The position numbers and the translations under genes are program-made. The notes beneath the pieces were generated by a model. That model saw only the letters and a list, made by a program, of their open reading frames with translations, ran no database searches and was not told where the DNA came from. A DNA stretch of 64,000 nucleotides, from the NCBI GenBank assembly GCA_015660865.1, contig JACTUA010000003.1:1-64000 (forward strand), given 5' to 3'. Of this stretch, positions 33,231 through 42,227 are shown one piece after another (positions within the stretch are counted from its first letter, which is position 1; the number at the start of each line of letters is the position of its first letter). This DNA is from Methanomicrobiales archaeon. Lineage in GTDB: Archaea > Halobacteriota > Methanomicrobia > Methanomicrobiales > JACTUA01.

Positions 33231-36200
33231 ATGTCCCGTTCTTGCCTCTGTTTTCTCTTCCTTCTCGCTCTTCTGGCAATCACCGGCTCTGTGAGCGGTG
33301 CCGGTGTGCCCACCCGGGTGGCCTTCCCCCTGCCTGCCAGCACGACCCCGACGACTGCCCCCGCAACGGGCGTGCTCTCTCTTGACAGCGTGCCCTCCGG
33401 GGCCTTGGTCTCCGTTGACGGCACCGCCGCCGGAACGGCACCGGTCACGCTCAGCTCGGTCGCCGGGGGCTGGCACACTATTATCCTCACGCTGCCCGGT
33501 TACAGCGATTACACGACCCGCATCGAGGTCCCCGCGGGTGGATCGGTCCGGCAGGTGTACACCCTCACGGCCATCCAGACCGAAGCTCCGACTCCGACCA
33601 CGACCACGACGACCACGGTACCAACAGTTACCTGCACGCCTCCCTGCGAATGCCTCCTCCCTGCAGAGGCACAGGAGAAGTTCGGAACCTACAGCCAGTG
33701 CCTCGATGCGCCCTGCGGGTACGAGACCGACCCGTCCGGCGCCCGGCAGGCGAAATACTGCTTCCACCTGGTTCCTCCCGCGGTTACCACCACGGCCACG
33801 ACAACCGCTCCGGTGATCTCGGTGATAACAACGCCGGTACCGGCAACCAATCAGCCGCTGCCTGTGGCAACGGTGCCGGTGACGGTACCTCCCACGACTC
33901 AGCAGCCAGTAAGTCCGGTGCCGACGCAGCTTCCGGTAGGGTCGGCCAGCCTCCCGAAGTTCACCCCCCTCTCAATCAATATCGCAGGTAAGACCCATAC
34001 CACACCCCTCGAGCTGGGATCGCCTCTCTACCTGGCCCAGTTCGGCCCATCCCAGGGTCTCGTTTCCCACCTCCCTCAGACCCTCACCTTCCTCGAGGTT
34101 GACGAGGTGAACGGGGACCTTTCAGACTACCACGCCGGGGTGGAGATGCACCACCTCCCCAACTGGACCTATGCCGATACGAGCGTGATCGACCGGAATA
34201 GGACTATCCAGTTCGTGAACTTCCGGGTTCTGACCGCCGAGAAGGATGTAAAGGCGATGGTGTGGCAGGTCTCCCGGTTCCCCTTCCCCGCGAATGCATC
34301 CCGGTGGCAGAACGAGTACGTTCCCGGGCTCATCGCGTACGGGCAGGTGAAGGGCGAATACACGGACAGCGAGGGGTACACCTGGTTCAGGATCAATTTT
34401 GCCCGTGTCGCCAACCGGAACCCCTCCCTCCCACCGTATTACGCCGGTACGGTCTCGCTTGAAGGGGGAGGCCTCCCCGGTATGGGAACGCCGCAGGGTG
34501 TCGCGAAGATTCCCTTCACGCAGGCCGGGATTGTGATGAAAACCCTCACACTCGGTCCCATCTCCGTTCCAGTCCCGTCAGGTCTCCAGTTTTTCGCTGG
34601 CGGGGAGCTGACCCAGGAAGAGCTCGGCAGCCCTTCGGCAGGCATGAAGCTTGTGAGCGAGGATACCGTGACCCTGCACCCGTTCACGCCAATCGAATCC
34701 CTCTCCCTGAACTGGCTGGACCAGACCTACTACATCCGCGTCATCCCCATTCATGATGGAGGGATCGGTGGGCTCCCCTCCGCACCGGTGACATCCACCA
34801 TCAAGCGCCCTCACCCCTGCCCGACCGGCCTCTCCGCCGATGTCACTCTCAAACCCCCGTCGGCCCGGATCATCTCCTACATCGAGATCCTCTGGGCACC
34901 GAACCAGATCCCCAGCCATTATGTCTGGTTCACAGACCCATGCAAGAACCTGAGTTCTGCGCCTCCTGAGCACCAGTCGTACAGCGTTTGGGGTATGGGT
35001 GGAAACACGACCTGGTCTAACCAGAACCTCTACTGCAACATCTTCAAGAACGGACCGGCACAGGGGCGGGTCGGGTACCACTACTATGTCCCGCCCCCCG
35101 CCCCGAAGGAGCACCATTGGTACGACTTCATCACCGACTTCTTCAGCGACCTTCTGGGGTTCTTCGAGACCTTCGTGGATGCCATGGCGGTGACCTTCGG
35201 CGCTATCAAGGACTTTGCAGCAGTCCTCGTGGCAAAGGTCATCTCCACGGTCCTGACCCTCGGGACGTATGACTGCTCGGCCCACGAGGCATGCCTCGAC
35301 ATCGTGAAGACCGGCGAGGACGCGGTCCTTGCGTACTTCGGGGTCCCCCCCACCATCCCGACCTTCGACGAGCTCGAGGACGCCGGTGCCGAGTACCTTG
35401 TCTCCCTTGCCGCCGACCAGATGGGGGCCGGCGGGATCTATGACGGCCTGCCGGACGATGCGAAGGCCTCCGTCGCAAAGAACCTGGGGAGCGGCGCCCG
35501 GGACGTCGCGGAGAGCATGGTGGAGGGCCAGCGGGAGGGGACAAAGAGCCAGATCCAGCAGGCCATCGGCGGAGGATGGACCATGCCGGACCCGATGTTT
35601 GTCGCCCCGCACCCTGCGACGGTGATGGTCGGCGTGAGGAACCCGAATACCCAGCCGAGCGACCGCGCGCTGATCACGGTACGGGACACGGGCGGATTCT
35701 TCGTTCCCGAACAGCGGATCATCCCGCCACTCCATTCCGGGGAAGGTGTCACGGTGCCGGTCACCATGAAAGAGGACTACGAACAGTACTATGGCAACGG
35801 ATGCCCGAAACAGGAGGACGCGGTTGAGTACTCCAATGTACAATACCCCTGGCAGATCGACTGCGTGCACGAGAAGTGGTGGACCAAATTCGCGGCTGCT
35901 TCCCAGGACACCTTCACGGTCTCCGTCGGGGAATGGACGGGCCAGGGAGAAGGCTATGGCGGCGGGGGGGCATTTATGGACGGCCTCGACCAAGGCGCCG
36001 ACGGGAAGAAGCTCACAACGTACCTCATGCTCGACCCAGGTACGACACAGGGGTACTGCCCCATCTCATCATCTCTCCATTACCCGGCAGGCTGGCAGAT
36101 CTCGATCCAGGGGAGGACCGTCGACCCCCGTAAATGGGACAACGGGGTGCTGGATCAGAACAATGGATGGGAGGGGATGTTTGTCAAGGAGCAGAGTTCT

Positions 36201-36242
36201 CCGCTGTTCACGTCGCTGCAAGGAATCCAGTATAAATCATGA
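33231..36242 (+). CDS. Large PEGA-domain secreted protein, 1003 aa
   Basis: A signal peptide (residues 1-23, LLALLAITGSVSGAG) is followed by a PEGA domain at about 42-108 (SLDSVPSGALVSVDGTAAG, GWHTIILTLPGY) and Thr/Pro-rich linkers around a six-Cys segment at 130-175. A long unrecognised region follows. Around 640-690 there is a hydrophobic, amphipathic stretch (FFSDLLGFFETFVDAMAV). No C-terminal membrane helix is seen, so it is either secreted or retained by other means. The ATG at 33231 is chosen because the signal peptide starts there, and AATTTATATG at 33187-33196 is a TATA candidate. PEGA domains are typical of archaeal S-layer-like and surface proteins; the function is unknown. Confidence 0.85.
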   Translation: MSRSCLCFLFLLALLAITGSVSGAGVPTRVAFPLPASTTPTTAPATGVLSLDSVPSGALVSVDGTAAGTAPVTLSSVAGGWHTIILTLPGYSDYTTRIEVPAGGSVRQVYTLTAIQTEAPTPTTTTTTTVPTVTCTPPCECLLPAEAQEKFGTYSQCLDAPCGYETDPSGARQAKYCFHLVPPAVTTTATTTAPVISVITTPVPATNQPLPVATVPVTVPPTTQQPVSPVPTQLPVGSASLPKFTPLSINIAGKTHTTPLELGSPLYLAQFGPSQGLVSHLPQTLTFLEVDEVNGDLSDYHAGVEMHHLPNWTYADTSVIDRNRTIQFVNFRVLTAEKDVKAMVWQVSRFPFPANASRWQNEYVPGLIAYGQVKGEYTDSEGYTWFRINFARVANRNPSLPPYYAGTVSLEGGGLPGMGTPQGVAKIPFTQAGIVMKTLTLGPISVPVPSGLQFFAGGELTQEELGSPSAGMKLVSEDTVTLHPFTPIESLSLNWLDQTYYIRVIPIHDGGIGGLPSAPVTSTIKRPHPCPTGLSADVTLKPPSARIISYIEILWAPNQIPSHYVWFTDPCKNLSSAPPEHQSYSVWGMGGNTTWSNQNLYCNIFKNGPAQGRVGYHYYVPPPAPKEHHWYDFITDFFSDLLGFFETFVDAMAVTFGAIKDFAAVLVAKVISTVLTLGTYDCSAHEACLDIVKTGEDAVLAYFGVPPTIPTFDELEDAGAEYLVSLAADQMGAGGIYDGLPDDAKASVAKNLGSGARDVAESMVEGQREGTKSQIQQAIGGGWTMPDPMFVAPHPATVMVGVRNPNTQPSDRALITVRDTGGFFVPEQRIIPPLHSGEGVTVPVTMKEDYEQYYGNGCPKQEDAVEYSNVQYPWQIDCVHEKWWTKFAAASQDTFTVSVGEWTGQGEGYGGGGAFMDGLDQGADGKKLTTYLMLDPGTTQGYCPISSSLHYPAGWQISIQGRTVDPRKWDNGVLDQNNGWEGMFVKEQSSPLFTSLQGIQYKS

Positions 36243-36432
36243 TAGGGGAATGGTACGGATCCGGTGAAAGCCGGCGGTCCGCGGCCCGGTCCTCATCCTT
36301 TTCCCCGTCTCCTGCATCAACGATTGAGGAGGAGCCTCTGCCGCCCGGCTGGGAGGGGGACCACCATGATGGAGAAATTTGGGCGGAGGGAATCGCAAGG
36401 TACAAAAGAGGCGCGATCCAAAGGTTATAGTC

Positions 36433-37296
36433 ATGTGGATCTACCTGGATGGGAGGTTCGTCCAGAAGGAGGAGGCGAAGATCTCGGTCTTCGACCACGG
36501 CCTCCTCTATGGCGACGGCGTCTTCGAGGGCATCCGCGCCTACAACGGGAAGGTCTTCCGCCTCGACGCCCACCTCGACCGGCTCTACGACTCGGCAAAG
36601 ACCATCGACTTAAAACCGCCCTTCACGAAGGAGAAGATGAAGGATCTCGTCCTCGAGACCTTAAGGAAGAACAAGCTCCGTGACGGCTACATCCGCCCGG
36701 TCATCACCCGGGGCGTGGGGGACCTCGGCCTCGACCCCCGCAGTTGCCCGAAGGCCACGGTCTTTATCATCGCCGTGGAATGGGGCGCGATGTACGGGGA
36801 CCTCTACGAGAAGGGCTTAAAGGCGGTCACCGTCTCGGTGAGGAGGAACGCCGCCGAGTCCCTCCCGCCCAATGCAAAGACCCTCAACTACCTGAACAAT
36901 ATCCTTGCCAAGCAGGAGTCGATCTGCAAGGGAGGCGACGAGGCCATCATCTTCGACACGAACGGCTATCTCTCCGAGGGGTCGGGGGACAACATCTTTG
37001 TCGTGAAGAACGGGGTCGTTGCCACCCCGCCGTGCCTGAACAACCTGCGGGGGATCACCCAGCAGGTGGTCGTCGAGTGCGCGAAGGAGCTCGGGATCGA
37101 GGTCTGGTGGCAGAACATGGGCTTCCATGACCTCTACACCGCCGACGAGGTCTTCGTCACCGGTACAGCCGCCGAGGTCGCTCCCATAGTTCTGATCGAC
37201 GGGAGATCTATCGGGACCGGGAAGCCGGGCCCGGTCACGAAGAAGCTCATGAAGGCGTTCCGCGGGGTTACGAAGCGCGAGGGGACGCCGATTTAG
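36433..37296 (+). CDS. ilvE: Branched-chain amino acid aminotransferase IlvE
   Basis: A 287-residue class IV PLP aminotransferase. Landmarks are [16 protein letters not shown] near residue 20, [13 protein letters not shown] near 90, the PLP lysine in [16 protein letters not shown] near 155, and [10 protein letters not shown] and [10 protein letters not shown]. It catalyses the last step of Val, Leu and Ile synthesis. ATG 36433 is chosen because it matches the family start ([10 protein letters not shown]). TACAAAAG at 36401-36408 is a plausible TATA region, which would give a short or absent leader. D-amino acid transaminase or aminodeoxychorismate lyase are less likely alternatives. Confidence 0.93.
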   Translation: MWIYLDGRFVQKEEAKISVFDHGLLYGDGVFEGIRAYNGKVFRLDAHLDRLYDSAKTIDLKPPFTKEKMKDLVLETLRKNKLRDGYIRPVITRGVGDLGLDPRSCPKATVFIIAVEWGAMYGDLYEKGLKAVTVSVRRNAAESLPPNAKTLNYLNNILAKQESICKGGDEAIIFDTNGYLSEGSGDNIFVVKNGVVATPPCLNNLRGITQQVVVECAKELGIEVWWQNMGFHDLYTADEVFVTGTAAEVAPIVLIDGRSIGTGKPGPVTKKLMKAFRGVTKREGTPI

Positions 37297-37299
37297 GCT

Positions 37300-37336
37300 C
37301 CGGGGAGACTCGGATCCCTCCCCGGATTCAATTTTT
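37300..37336 (+). terminator. Hairpin plus T-tract terminator after ilvE
   Basis: CCGGGGAG (37300-37307) and CTCCCCGG (37318-37325) form a perfect 8-bp stem with a 10-base loop, followed by TTTTT at 37332. It resembles an intrinsic terminator for ilvE and overlaps the 3' end of the convergent histidine kinase gene. Confidence 0.65.
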
Positions 37337-40300
37337 CTTCTTCTCTTCTTCCACGGTGTTCTTTGTATCAGGGATCCGGATGGTATACCCTGTCCCTCCA
37401 GCCCGGTCCAGGGTGATGGTCCCGTCCACCTGGGAGACGAGGCCGTGAATGAGCCTCATCCCGAGGGTATTCGACTTCTGCCAGTCGAAGGTCTCGGGGA
37501 TTCCCACCCCGTTGTCAGCGATCCGGATACTGTATGCCTCGCCGGATTTTTCGGCGGAGATGGAGATCTTTCCCTGCCTGCCGTCGGGAAATGCATACTT
37601 GAGGGAGTTGGTGATGATCTCGTTCAGGATCAACCCCACGGGGACGGCCAGGTTAATATCGAGGAAGATCCCGTGGATATCGAGGTCCAGCTCGACCTTC
37701 TGCGATATCTTCTGGGATCTCAGCAGCTCCTCGGTAAGCTTCGAGATATAGTCGGCAAAGTCGATCCTCGAGAGCTCCTGGGTCTTGTACAGGCGTTCGT
37801 GGACGAGAGACATCGCCCGTACCCGGGTCTGGGTGTCGGTCAGTGCCATGATCGTCTTGGGATCGCCCACCTTCTGGATCTGGAGGTTCATGAGGCTGTT
37901 CACGATCTGGAGGTTGTTCTTGACCCGGTGGTGGATCTCGCGGAGCATCACCTCCTTCTCCCTGAGGGACTCGGCTATCTGGTCCGCCATCTTCTTTCGC
38001 TCGGTGACGTCGATAATGGTCGCGTACACGGCGGGGCGGCCATGGAAGATCATTGACGAGCCGTATGCCTCGGCATCGATGATCGTTCCATCCTTCCGGA
38101 CTGCCCTGTACTCGAGGTGCTCAGCAGGCATGTCCCCGCGGAGCATCCGTCCGAGCGCATCCTTCACCATCGGCAGGTCCTCGGCCAGGATCAACGATTC
38201 AAAGGCCCTGTTGAGTAGCTCTTCCCGGGGATACCCGGCTATCTCGGCCAGCTTCGAGTTGGCGTAATGCACGACCCCGTCCTGGACGAGGAATATCCCC
38301 ACGGACGAATGTTCGACCGGGTTCCGGAACATCTCCTCGGACTCCCGGAGCGCAGTCTCGGTCTGTTTCCTGATTGTAATATCACGGGTATAGATCCTGA
38401 CTGTCCCGATCTGGGGGGTATTGGAGATATTTTCGAGGAATATCCTCTTCCCGACCTGAACCTCCCTCTCGATAGCATCGGTCTCACCTTTCAGGACACC
38501 GGGAAGGATCGCCAGGAGATCATGGGGCAGGAAGAGATGGGGATCATCCGGGACGCCCGCCAAAAGGAGGGACTCTGTGACAGCCGGGTTCACATAGAGG
38601 ATGTCGCCAGCGGGGTTCAGCTCCAGGACGGGGTTCGGGTTCAGCTCCGGGAACGACGCGAGGTGGGCGATCTCCTCTTCTGCCCGTTTCCGGTCGGTGA
38701 TGTCCCGGAAGATGCCGAGCTGGTACTGCCTGCCCTGCATGGTGATTGGGGTGGAACTGATATCGGCTAAATAGGCCGTGCCGTCTTTGCGCTGTATTAC
38801 TATGTCAGAAGACAGGGCAGTCTCCCCGCGGACCTGCTTCTTGAACTGCTCGATCGCTGCCGGCCGAGCTGCCGGAGGGACGAGGTCGGTCACTGAGAAG
38901 CTGAACAGTTCCGCCTTCGTATAGCCGGTCTGTTTCATAATGGCTGCATTTGCCATCACGAACCGGCGTGTTTCCGAGTCAGCAAGGAGCAATCCGTCCG
39001 GTGAAGAGTCAAACAAGGTGCGGAATTTCTGCTCGGATTCAGTGAGGGCTTTTTCTGTTGCTCTCCGTTCCGTGATATCACGCGCTACCCCGAGAATCGC
39101 AGTGACATTTCCCGTCTCATCTTTTAACGGCACCAGACTGGTGTCAATCCATAATTCCTGCGTACCGAAATGAATTTTCTCTTCCGTTTGAACGTGCTCT
39201 CCCGTTTTGAATATATTCTTTAAAAGAATGCCTTGTGCATCTGCAATATCAGATGGGAAAAGATTCTTTCTTGGTGTTCCAATCACCTGATCGTAAGAAC
39301 GGCGGAACAATTTCAGCGCAGCGGTATTGACGTACTTTATGGTATCATCCCTGCCAACGATGAAGATCTGATCAGGTGACGCTTCCGCTAAGGTACGATA
39401 CCGTTCTTCGCTCTCCCTGATTACCTCTTCCGCCCTTTTCCGCTCGGTGATATCCTTGAAGGTGATGAGGAGGTATCTCTTTCCAGCAATGATGACAAGG
39501 GCAAAGCTGATATCGGCGTAAAAGATGCTCCCGTCCCGTCGCCTGAACCTGCCGTCGTTGCGTATCCCCTCTTCTCCCCTGCTGTATTTACCGATCTGTT
39601 CATAGATGAAAGGCAGGTCTTCCCGGGGGTGTATGTCGGCGACATCCAGGTTCGGAAACCTCCCCTGATCGTAACCCAGCATCTTCGCGCACGCATTGTT
39701 ACAGGAAAAGAATTTCCTGGTATCCAGATCCACGAGGAACATCCCATCGCTCGCATGATCGAAGATAACCCTAAATTTTTCTTCCGACTCTTTCAGCGCA
39801 TCTTCCGCCCGCCTGCTCTCGGTAACGTCGACGCCGATAGCGATGAAACGCTCATCTTTATCACCGTCTCCCGGGATCATCCTGGTGTTCCAGGAGATGA
39901 TCTTCCGGTCGCCGTTCCTGCACTGGATGGTAGTCTCCAGGTTCTCGAAGAAATTATTCTCCCCGATGATCTTTGTGATCTTTCCCGTTATTCTATCCCG
40001 GTACTCCTTCTCCGGATACAGCAGCTTCCAGATATCGTTTCTTCCGATTACCTCCGCCGCGGTGTACCCGGTGATCCGCTCCGCGGCGTTGTTCCAGATC
40101 TGAATCCTCCCTCTGGAGTCGAGGAGCATAAGGAGCACGTTGGCATTCATGAGGCTGCTCTCCTGGATATCCGTGACTCTCTTGGTTTCATCCCGGATCC
40201 GGACAAGGCGCTCTGAAAGGTAGGCAACGAGGGCCGCAATCCCCAGGAAGACAAAGAACCGGATTGCCGCTTCCAGGATCATTGTAGGATTTGCGGGGAA

Positions 40301-40621
40301 GAAATGCGCGACAAGCCCCACGTAGGAGAGGCCGAGGAGGGTCTCGAGGTAGACCCCTTTTCTCCTATAATGGTAAGCGAGGAGGACGATGGGGAAGTAG
40401 TAGAGATGCATGAAGACGATGGTGATCCCGCGGGAGAGGCAGTAGAACGAAAGAAAGGTTACAGCAGCCGCACTACCCAGGATCAGGGCCCGCCAGGTGT
40501 TCTCGGACAGGGGTACAGGTAAAATGTGCGATTTTCCCGTGCCCGTGGAGGGATCCTCTGGTTCTTGGATAGCTTCAGCTTCTGTTATAGCTCCAGCTCC
40601 TATGGGATGGAGTTTCTCCAC
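37328..40621 (-). CDS. Membrane-bound multi-PAS sensor histidine kinase
   Basis: A 1097-residue sensor. After a cytoplasmic start, about residues 43-150 contain four hydrophobic segments (LILGSAAAVTFLSFY, VFMHLYYFPIVLLAY and others). Six PAS/PAC units follow, each ending in a DITERKRAE-like signature, between about 160 and 890; the fifth is divergent. The transmitter is of the HisKA_2 type with the phospho-acceptor in MLREIHHRVKNNLQIV, and the HATPase domain has NEIITNSLKYA and DNGVGIPE. The start appears to be GTG at 40621. No response regulator is adjacent, as is common for archaeal multi-PAS kinases. The signal is unknown; several PAS domains could bind flavin, haem or small ligands. Confidence 0.93.
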   Translation of the reverse strand: MEKLHPIGAGAITEAEAIQEPEDPSTGTGKSHILPVPLSENTWRALILGSAAAVTFLSFYCLSRGITIVFMHLYYFPIVLLAYHYRRKGVYLETLLGLSYVGLVAHFFPANPTMILEAAIRFFVFLGIAALVAYLSERLVRIRDETKRVTDIQESSLMNANVLLMLLDSRGRIQIWNNAAERITGYTAAEVIGRNDIWKLLYPEKEYRDRITGKITKIIGENNFFENLETTIQCRNGDRKIISWNTRMIPGDGDKDERFIAIGVDVTESRRAEDALKESEEKFRVIFDHASDGMFLVDLDTRKFFSCNNACAKMLGYDQGRFPNLDVADIHPREDLPFIYEQIGKYSRGEEGIRNDGRFRRRDGSIFYADISFALVIIAGKRYLLITFKDITERKRAEEVIRESEERYRTLAEASPDQIFIVGRDDTIKYVNTAALKLFRRSYDQVIGTPRKNLFPSDIADAQGILLKNIFKTGEHVQTEEKIHFGTQELWIDTSLVPLKDETGNVTAILGVARDITERRATEKALTESEQKFRTLFDSSPDGLLLADSETRRFVMANAAIMKQTGYTKAELFSFSVTDLVPPAARPAAIEQFKKQVRGETALSSDIVIQRKDGTAYLADISSTPITMQGRQYQLGIFRDITDRKRAEEEIAHLASFPELNPNPVLELNPAGDILYVNPAVTESLLLAGVPDDPHLFLPHDLLAILPGVLKGETDAIEREVQVGKRIFLENISNTPQIGTVRIYTRDITIRKQTETALRESEEMFRNPVEHSSVGIFLVQDGVVHYANSKLAEIAGYPREELLNRAFESLILAEDLPMVKDALGRMLRGDMPAEHLEYRAVRKDGTIIDAEAYGSSMIFHGRPAVYATIIDVTERKKMADQIAESLREKEVMLREIHHRVKNNLQIVNSLMNLQIQKVGDPKTIMALTDTQTRVRAMSLVHERLYKTQELSRIDFADYISKLTEELLRSQKISQKVELDLDIHGIFLDINLAVPVGLILNEIITNSLKYAFPDGRQGKISISAEKSGEAYSIRIADNGVGIPETFDWQKSNTLGMRLIHGLVSQVDGTITLDRAGGTGYTIRIPDTKNTVEEEKKKN

Positions 40622-41010
40622 CGAAGGTAAATAGTTTCATGCGCACAGCCTTCGATCGCGTCATCCCGGCTGACTGTTTCCACCCGTGAAGAGGCCCAAT
40701 CATTCCCCTGCAAACGAACAGGTATTTTTTCGAACATACGGCGTCCCCCACCGTGGGGATAGAGCCCTTCAGAGGCACATGGAATCTGGACTTCCGAGAA
40801 ACCTTTCCATCACCGGTTCCAACACACGACGGGGGATGCCCGCGGGCGGGGGCGGAAGTCCCCCAAGAGCCCAGTAAAGGAAGGCGTATATTCTATACTC
40901 CGGGGATTTCGTGATGAACCGATCCAGAAGAATCTACACGTAAGCAGAACCCGCGAGAATCCACTCTATCCCGGAACCTTTTTGATCTTTCACACGCAAC
41001 GGTATCCGGC
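40622..41010. other. Intergenic region between the histidine kinase and tRNA-Glu
   Basis: No protein gene is supported in these 389 bases. The region holds copy B of the repeated GC-rich element on the minus strand (40824-40873) with a TATA-like GTATAGAATATACGCC (minus strand, about 40884-40899) upstream of it, and the promoter region of tRNA-Glu with CTTTTTGATC near 40978. Confidence 0.6.
40824..40873 (-). ncRNA. GC-rich structured intergenic element, copy B (candidate small RNA)
   Basis: On the minus strand this 50-base stretch reads like copy A at 7583-7631, with one substitution and one extra C. It has the same GGGGGACT, CCGCCCCCG, GCGGGCATCCCCC and GTCGTGT blocks. The minus strand carries GTATAGAATATACGCC some 12-25 bases upstream, a plausible archaeal promoter. 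The 5' end of tRNA-Glu lies 137 bases away on the opposite strand, again a head-to-head arrangement. Confidence 0.5.
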
Positions 41011-41085
41011 GCTGCTATAGTGTAGACCGGCCAATCATCCCGGCCTTTCACGCCGGGGACTGGGGTTCAAATCCCCATAGCAGCA
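41011..41085 (+). tRNA. tRNA-Glu (anticodon TTC)
   Basis: The acceptor stem GCTGCTA pairs with TAGCAGC, with discriminator A. The anticodon stem CCGGC/GCCGG encloses the loop CTTTCAC, giving anticodon TTC. The T arm is CTGGGGTTCAAATCCCCA. CCA is not encoded. An AT-rich radical SAM gene ends 47 bases downstream. Confidence 0.95.
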
Positions 41086-41132
41086 CTTTGATGCCGAAGG
41101 TCCCAATCCTGTTTTAAAGTACTGTAATGAGA

Positions 41133-42227
41133 TTAGTGGTTTGATAAGGACTGAGCCGGTCCATTATTTCGTTCTCTTATTCTTTTCATTGTTGGTAAAA
41201 TCGAGCCACAAAAACTATCATTTATTACAAATTTCAAATCGTACGTTGACCATGCGGATTCTATAACACAACCAAGGTTACACAATTTACAACTGGCATA
41301 GTTAGAATAGATTTTTTGAATTTTTCTCCATACATCCGATAAATTATTTTTGCACAGGTCAATTTTTCTTCCATCCGGGAAAATTTCAGGATTCGTTAAA
41401 GATAAGAGGCAGGGTACTAACAAAAAACCTTTTTCATTTATCTGTACACTTTTCCATGGATTACATCGGTAATCAAAATTTCCAAGTTGGCTGAAGAATC
41501 GTTTAGAATTACTGATTGGATACAATGATTTATGATCAAAAATGACCTTTGTGATATAATTTATTTGTTCAGGTGTTGGTGTAAGTTCTTTCGCAAGTGC
41601 ACCTCCATTTGGGTCTAATAAATTAAACGATATTGTATCCATTCCGAGATTATCAAAAATCATGTGAAGTACGTCGTGCATTTCATATGCATTCCTATTA
41701 CTTATGGTAACCATTCCACAAACTTGCACATCGGCCTTTAAATCAGTCAGACCAGCCATTATTTTGTGAGTATTTTCTTTAATTTGTTCTAACCAGTCAA
41801 CGCCTCTGATTTCTTTATAAATCTCTGACCGTGTACTATCTATCGAAATTCCGAAAAAATCGAAACTTTCCGCTATTTTTTCTATATGACTTTGTTTGAA
41901 CAAACTCAGGTTTGTTACAACCATTGTGATTAATCCCTGCGATTTTGCATAAGACGCGAGTTCGAACAGATCTTCGCGAATAAATGGCTCTCCACCACTA
42001 AAAGTCAATGTCACAACGCCAAGCTTTACCAATTCATCGATAATTCTTTTCCATTCGTCAGTATCCGGCTCGCTCTCTACTTTATCTTTCCACATATCAC
42101 AATACTTGCATCGGGAATTGCACAAAGACGTAATTTTAATATACGCATATGATGGGCGTTTGACAGAATCAAACACACGATTAGAGATGTGGTTCTTCAA
42201 AAATCTCAAACCGGCTGAATTATTCAT
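41133..42227 (-). CDS. AT-rich radical SAM/SPASM-type protein, 364 aa
   Basis: The radical SAM cluster motif is C-x3-C-x2-C (CNSRCKYC) near residue 34, with TFSGGEPF after it. The C-terminal part has further Cys clusters (CNPW, CLLS, CKLCNLGC) typical of SPASM/twitch auxiliary Fe-S domains used in peptide or cofactor maturation. The gene is visibly AT-rich: bases 41581-41640 contain 22 G+C of 60, unlike its neighbours. It starts with an ATGA overlap to the upstream HExxE gene and lies just beyond tRNA-Glu, which suggests transfer. No short precursor peptide gene is obvious nearby. The substrate is unknown. Confidence 0.85.
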   Translation of the reverse strand: MNNSAGLRFLKNHISNRVFDSVKRPSYAYIKITSLCNSRCKYCDMWKDKVESEPDTDEWKRIIDELVKLGVVTLTFSGGEPFIREDLFELASYAKSQGLITMVVTNLSLFKQSHIEKIAESFDFFGISIDSTRSEIYKEIRGVDWLEQIKENTHKIMAGLTDLKADVQVCGMVTISNRNAYEMHDVLHMIFDNLGMDTISFNLLDPNGGALAKELTPTPEQINYITKVIFDHKSLYPISNSKRFFSQLGNFDYRCNPWKSVQINEKGFLLVPCLLSLTNPEIFPDGRKIDLCKNNLSDVWRKIQKIYSNYASCKLCNLGCVIESAWSTYDLKFVINDSFCGSILPTMKRIRERNNGPAQSLSNH

